The translations under genes and the position numbers were made by a program. Under the pieces are notes generated by a model, which was not told where the DNA came from, did not search any database, and saw only the letters and a list, made by a program, of their open reading frames with translations. DNA of 64,000 nt. Origin: Thermoproteus uzoniensis 768-20 (GTDB lineage: Archaea; Thermoproteota; Thermoprotei; Thermoproteales; Thermoproteaceae). Positions 61,217-64,000 of the stretch are shown piece after piece; positions within the stretch are counted from its first letter, which is position 1, and every line of letters starts with the position of its first letter. The stretch covers positions 1,620,622 to 1,684,621 of the forward strand of contig NC_015315.1 of assembly GCF_000193375.1 (NCBI RefSeq), read 5' to 3'.

Positions 61217-62578
61217 ATGTCTTGGAGCGTGCTGGAGGCGTTGCGCAACAGCCCTGACGTAGTCAGGAAGACGTTAGTCGCCCGGCGTATGGACGTCACG
61301 TTAGTGGACAGATTTCTCGATCTTGACTCCAAGTGGAGGGAGCTGAAGAGGGAGATCGACGAGTTGAGACACCAGCACAACGTGTTGTCGAGGGAGGCCT
61401 CTAAGGCCCCGCCCCAAGACAGGAAGACAATAGCCGAGAAGGCGAAGGAGCTCATCGAGAAGATTAAGGGCCTAGAGGATCAGCTAAAGGCTGTTGAGAT
61501 GGAGCGAGAGAGGCTTCTGTTCTCCTTCCCCAATCTGATACACGAATCGGTCCCCGTATGTCCTGAAGGCGTCGACTCGATCCCGGTGAGGTATTGGGGC
61601 ACTATAAAGGTCGCTCGGGAAGATCTGGAGAAGGTCTTGCGTCTAGATCCCCGACCTGAGTACGTGGTGGTGGATAAGGCGCCGGTGGGACATGCCGACG
61701 AGGCCGAGAACGTGCTCAAGATGGTCGATACGTTGAAGGCGGGCGAAGTGGCGGGCAGTAGGTTCTACTACATGCTAGACGACTTGGTGTGGTTGGACTT
61801 CGCGCTGTCTCTCTACGCCCTAGAGCACTTGACCTCGAAAGGCTTCAGGCCCATAGTACCCCCCTACATGTTGAAGTACGACGTAATCAGACGCGTGATA
61901 GATCTGGACACCTTCAAGGACGCCATATATAAGCTAGAGAACGAGGATCTGTACCTAATAGCCACTGCGGAGCACGGAATTGCGGCGTACCTCTACGGGC
62001 GCGACCTCCTCGAGGAGGAGTTGCCCCAGCTCTACGTAGGATGGTCGCCTTGTTTCAGAAGAGAGGCCGGGGCCGGCAGTAGGGACATAAAGGGGATCTT
62101 CAGAGTCCACATATTCCATAAGGTGGAGCAGTTCGTCTTCTCGCTGGCCGAGGAGTCCTGGACATGGCACGAGGAAATAACGAAGAACACAGAGGAGCTT
62201 ATGCAAGGACTCGGCCTGCCGTATAGGGTAGTCAACATATGCGCCCACGATCTCGGCGCTCCGGCTGCTAAGAAATACGACGTAGAGGTATGGTATCCGG
62301 CCCAGGGGACCTATAGGGAGCTCGCCAGCTGTTCCAACGTGACGGACTGGCAGTCGTATCGCTTGGGCATTAGGGTTACGAGGAGGGGCATGAAGCGCGA
62401 GTATGTCCACACGCTTAACTGTACAGGTCTAGCGACTACTAGGACTATCACGGCGATTTTGGAGAACTACCAGAGGGAGGACGGGGCCGTCGAGATACCC
62501 AAGGTCTTGAGAAAGTACCTAGAGCCCATAGCGACGGCCCCCAAGGATTATATAGTGCCTAAAAACGTCCGTAGATAA
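61217..62578 (+). CDS. serS: Seryl-tRNA synthetase
   Basis: 453 aa, class II, the common (non-methanogen) type. N-terminal coiled-coil arm (about 30-100), motif 1 near 230, motif 2 CFRREAGAGSRDIKGIFRVH (about 280-300) and motif 3 LASCSNVTDWQSYRLGIRVT (about 375-395). ATG 26 bp after AGAATAATAAGG. The window's tRNA-Ser is a likely substrate. Confidence 0.97.
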   Translation: MSWSVLEALRNSPDVVRKTLVARRMDVTLVDRFLDLDSKWRELKREIDELRHQHNVLSREASKAPPQDRKTIAEKAKELIEKIKGLEDQLKAVEMERERLLFSFPNLIHESVPVCPEGVDSIPVRYWGTIKVAREDLEKVLRLDPRPEYVVVDKAPVGHADEAENVLKMVDTLKAGEVAGSRFYYMLDDLVWLDFALSLYALEHLTSKGFRPIVPPYMLKYDVIRRVIDLDTFKDAIYKLENEDLYLIATAEHGIAAYLYGRDLLEEELPQLYVGWSPCFRREAGAGSRDIKGIFRVHIFHKVEQFVFSLAEESWTWHEEITKNTEELMQGLGLPYRVVNICAHDLGAPAAKKYDVEVWYPAQGTYRELASCSNVTDWQSYRLGIRVTRRGMKREYVHTLNCTGLATTRTITAILENYQREDGAVEIPKVLRKYLEPIATAPKDYIVPKNVRR

Positions 62579-62633
62579 TGAAGCCGGCGAGGCGCTCCGC
62601 CGTCCTTTTTTAAATAGACTTCTTGGCGATAGT

Positions 62634-62689
62634 CGGTGATGAGGTAGCTCGCGGCTTAGCCGGTGACGAAGAGGCATACTGCCTGACTT
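62634..62689 (+). ncRNA. C/D box sRNA
   Basis: C box GTGATGA (62636-62642), 12-nt guide, D'-like CTTA (62655-62658), C' box GTGACGA (62663-62669), 13-nt guide, D box CTGA (62683-62686). TTTTTAAATA (62606-62616) places the transcription start at the C box. The D box abuts the TATA box (TTTAAAAA) of nadM. Targets not identified. Confidence 0.85.
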
Positions 62690-62717
62690 GTTTAAAAACA
62701 CGTGGCGACACGGCCTT

Positions 62718-63227
62718 GTGAGGGTGGCGTTTATAGGGCGGTTCCAGCCGCTTCACTTGGGCCACGTCAAGGTGTTGGAGTGGCTTTCGGAACGGTACGA
62801 CGACGTTGTAGTAGTCATAGGCTCTGCCGATAAGGGCATCACTAGGGACAACCCGTTCACTGTAGGCGAGAGGATCGAGATGTTCCTGCGCACCTTCGAC
62901 AAGAGGTTTGTCCTATGCGCGGTGCCCGACACCAACGGCGGCTCCAGCCTATGGGGGGCCTACGTGAGGCATTGGTGCCCCCGCTTTGAGGTGGCCTTCT
63001 CCAACAACGGCTATGTGAGGGCCGCGTTGCGGTATGCCGGCGTAGACGTCAGAGAGCACCCCCTCTTCGATAGAGAGATCCTCTCCGGCAAGCATATAAG
63101 GGAGATGATAGCCTTGGGCGATCAGAAATGGCGCGAGTTGGTCCCGCGTAGCGTGTCCGACCTCATAGACGAGGTGGACGGCGTTAGGAGGATAAGGGAT
63201 CTATACGAGGAGGTTAGGTTTATATAG
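62718..63227 (+). CDS. nadM: Nicotinamide-nucleotide adenylyltransferase
   Basis: 169 aa. Archaeal NMN adenylyltransferase making NAD. VAFIGRFQPLHLGHVKVLEW carries the GxFxPxHxGH nucleotidyltransferase motif; ISGKHIREMIALGD-type ILSGKHIREM is the C-terminal ISSTxxR equivalent. GTG 62718 is chosen because TTTAAAAA (62691-62698) is about 25 bp upstream. Its last codons (AGG TTT ATA TAG) double as the TATA box of the following gene. Confidence 0.95.
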   Translation: MRVAFIGRFQPLHLGHVKVLEWLSERYDDVVVVIGSADKGITRDNPFTVGERIEMFLRTFDKRFVLCAVPDTNGGSSLWGAYVRHWCPRFEVAFSNNGYVRAALRYAGVDVREHPLFDREILSGKHIREMIALGDQKWRELVPRSVSDLIDEVDGVRRIRDLYEEVRFI

Positions 63228-63245
63228 CGGGCTGTCCTGGTCGGC

Positions 63246-63452
63246 ATGGGCGAGGAGGGCGCAGAGGAGGTGAATCTCGGCGAGGCCGCCGGCGCCTCCG
63301 GCGAGCGGAAGATCTATATGTGTATGAGGTGCGGCCGTACCTTCTCCAGGAGCGAGATGGAAATACTGCCGGGCATACGCTGTCCTTACTGCAATTACAA
63401 GATAATACTTAAGGTGAGATCTCCGATGGTTAAACGGATCCCCGCGATCTGA
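63246..63452 (+). CDS. rpoP: RNA polymerase subunit Rpo12 (RpoP)
   Basis: 68 aa. Zinc-ribbon [10 protein letters not shown] and [15 protein letters not shown] (CxxC...CxxC) identify Rpo12/RpoP. It has an acidic N-terminal extension of about 20 residues; the leaderless start at ATG 63246, 26 bp after TTTATATAG inside nadM, supports that it is translated. The end overlaps the convergent agmatinase-family gene by 23 bp. Confidence 0.93.
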   Translation: MGEEGAEEVNLGEAAGASGERKIYMCMRCGRTFSRSEMEILPGIRCPYCNYKIILKVRSPMVKRIPAI

Positions 63453-63999
63453 CTGCGTCGAGTATCCTCGTCGCGGTCAACATAAGTCTGACCACCTTGG
63501 TGGCGCCTACATCTGTGGGGTCGTTGACGGGGGAGTACTCAACTATGTCCACGGCCAACGGCCTGGCGGCTAGCAACACGTCTACGTAGATGCCCTCCAA
63601 CTCTCTGAAGCTGAGCCCTCCCGCCTCGGGCGTCCCCACGGCGGGGAACTCCGACGGATCCATGACGTCTAGGTCGAGGGACGCGTAGACGGGCCCCGTC
63701 GACGTCGACAAGGCGTCTAGGATCTGGCTTCTGGAGATCCTCCTATTGCCGTCGACTACGTAGAACCCGTTGGACTTGGCGTATCTAAGCTCCTCGTCGT
63801 CGAAGGCCCTCACAGCTATATATATTACATAAAGGCCGAGCTCCTCGGCGGCGCGCCTCACGAAGGTCGCGTGTGATAGCTTCTGGCCAGGCGGCCACTC
63901 GTCCCTTGTGTCCATGTGGGCGTCTATGTGCACGTAGGTCTTCGGCCGGGCTGCTCTGAGAGCCGCCAGGGTTGCTGTGTGCTCGCCGCCTATCATCAC
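63430..63999 (-). CDS. Agmatinase/arginase-family ureohydrolase, N-terminus outside window
   Basis: At least 189 aa; the 5' end lies beyond base 64000. Dimanganese ligands: [15 protein letters not shown] (DAHxD) and [20 protein letters not shown] (DxDxxDP). SHATFVRRA and the C-terminal [20 protein letters not shown] also fit agmatinase (SpeB)-like enzymes. In crenarchaea these supply putrescine for thermospermine-type polyamines. Exact substrate (agmatine or aminopropylagmatine) is open. Confidence 0.9.
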   Translation of the reverse strand: MMIGGEHTATLAALRAARPKTYVHIDAHMDTRDEWPPGQKLSHATFVRRAAEELGLYVIYIAVRAFDDEELRYAKSNGFYVVDGNRRISRSQILDALSTSTGPVYASLDLDVMDPSEFPAVGTPEAGGLSFRELEGIYVDVLLAARPLAVDIVEYSPVNDPTDVGATKVVRLMLTATRILDAVRSRGSV

Positions 64000-64000
64000 C

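Overview
The window is a GC-rich chromosomal segment of a hyperthermophilic crenarchaeon, most likely Thermoproteus or a close Thermoproteaceae relative. Evidence: archaeal-type proteins throughout (fibrillarin, Nop5, GatE, Rpo12, archaemetzincin, NFACT, Dim1/KsgA), an ATP-dependent ROK hexokinase preceded by a small co-oriented gene, PaREP1 and PaREP2b family genes otherwise known from Pyrobaculum/Thermoproteus, tRNA genes with several short introns at unusual positions, and C/D box sRNA genes. Most start codons lie about 26 bp downstream of an AT-rich TATA-like box, so most mRNAs look leaderless. I used that spacing to choose many starts. Family assignments come from reading the protein sequences; no search was run.

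Layout. 0-10 kb is mixed and partly degraded: tRNA-Pro, a CBS protein, a NicO-like transporter, an HTH protein, a purC relic, two MFS transporters, tRNA-Val, a broken aspartic-protease cassette, the hexokinase operon, a DUF4143-type ATPase with two palindromes around its promoter, tRNA-Met, a chimeric tRNA fragment and a wrecked PaREP2b/P-loop region. 10-24 kb holds an exported protein, a GT2 glycosyltransferase, small conserved genes, a creatininase-family hydrolase, a secreted GH57 glycosidase, an alkaline-phosphatase-superfamily enzyme, LysX/ArgX with CarB, and a ClC channel. 24-33 kb holds an MscS channel, an APC permease with an RCK subunit, a membrane metalloprotease, a Pyr_excise glycosylase, archaemetzincin, GDPD, an MFS transporter and MobB-MoeA.

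33-44 kb is mainly RNA and translation functions (FlpA-Nop5, GatE, KsgA, RNase Z, TyrRS) plus NAD kinase-PIN, PaREP1 and a HepT/MntA toxin-antitoxin pair. 44-46.2 kb contains tRNA-Leu, tRNA-Ser and two gene-poor stretches with stable inverted repeats that may encode structured RNA. 46-64 kb holds Mut7-C, NFACT, endonuclease IV, TruD, a DUF362 protein, uL14, AHCY, a B3/4 protein, a cPGS-type protein, a class II ribonucleotide reductase, SerRS, a C/D sRNA, NadM, Rpo12 and a truncated agmatinase-family gene.

Themes worth attention: (i) short AT-rich codon islands inside otherwise GC-rich genes; (ii) six introns in five tRNA genes, one of them in a T-loop; (iii) single AT boxes that appear to serve two divergent transcripts, including an sRNA/ribosomal-protein pair; (iv) a 44-bp fusion of tRNA-Met and tRNA-Pro 3' sequences beside a degraded PaREP2b element; (v) a two-gene APC permease/RCK unit that could be a gated ion importer.
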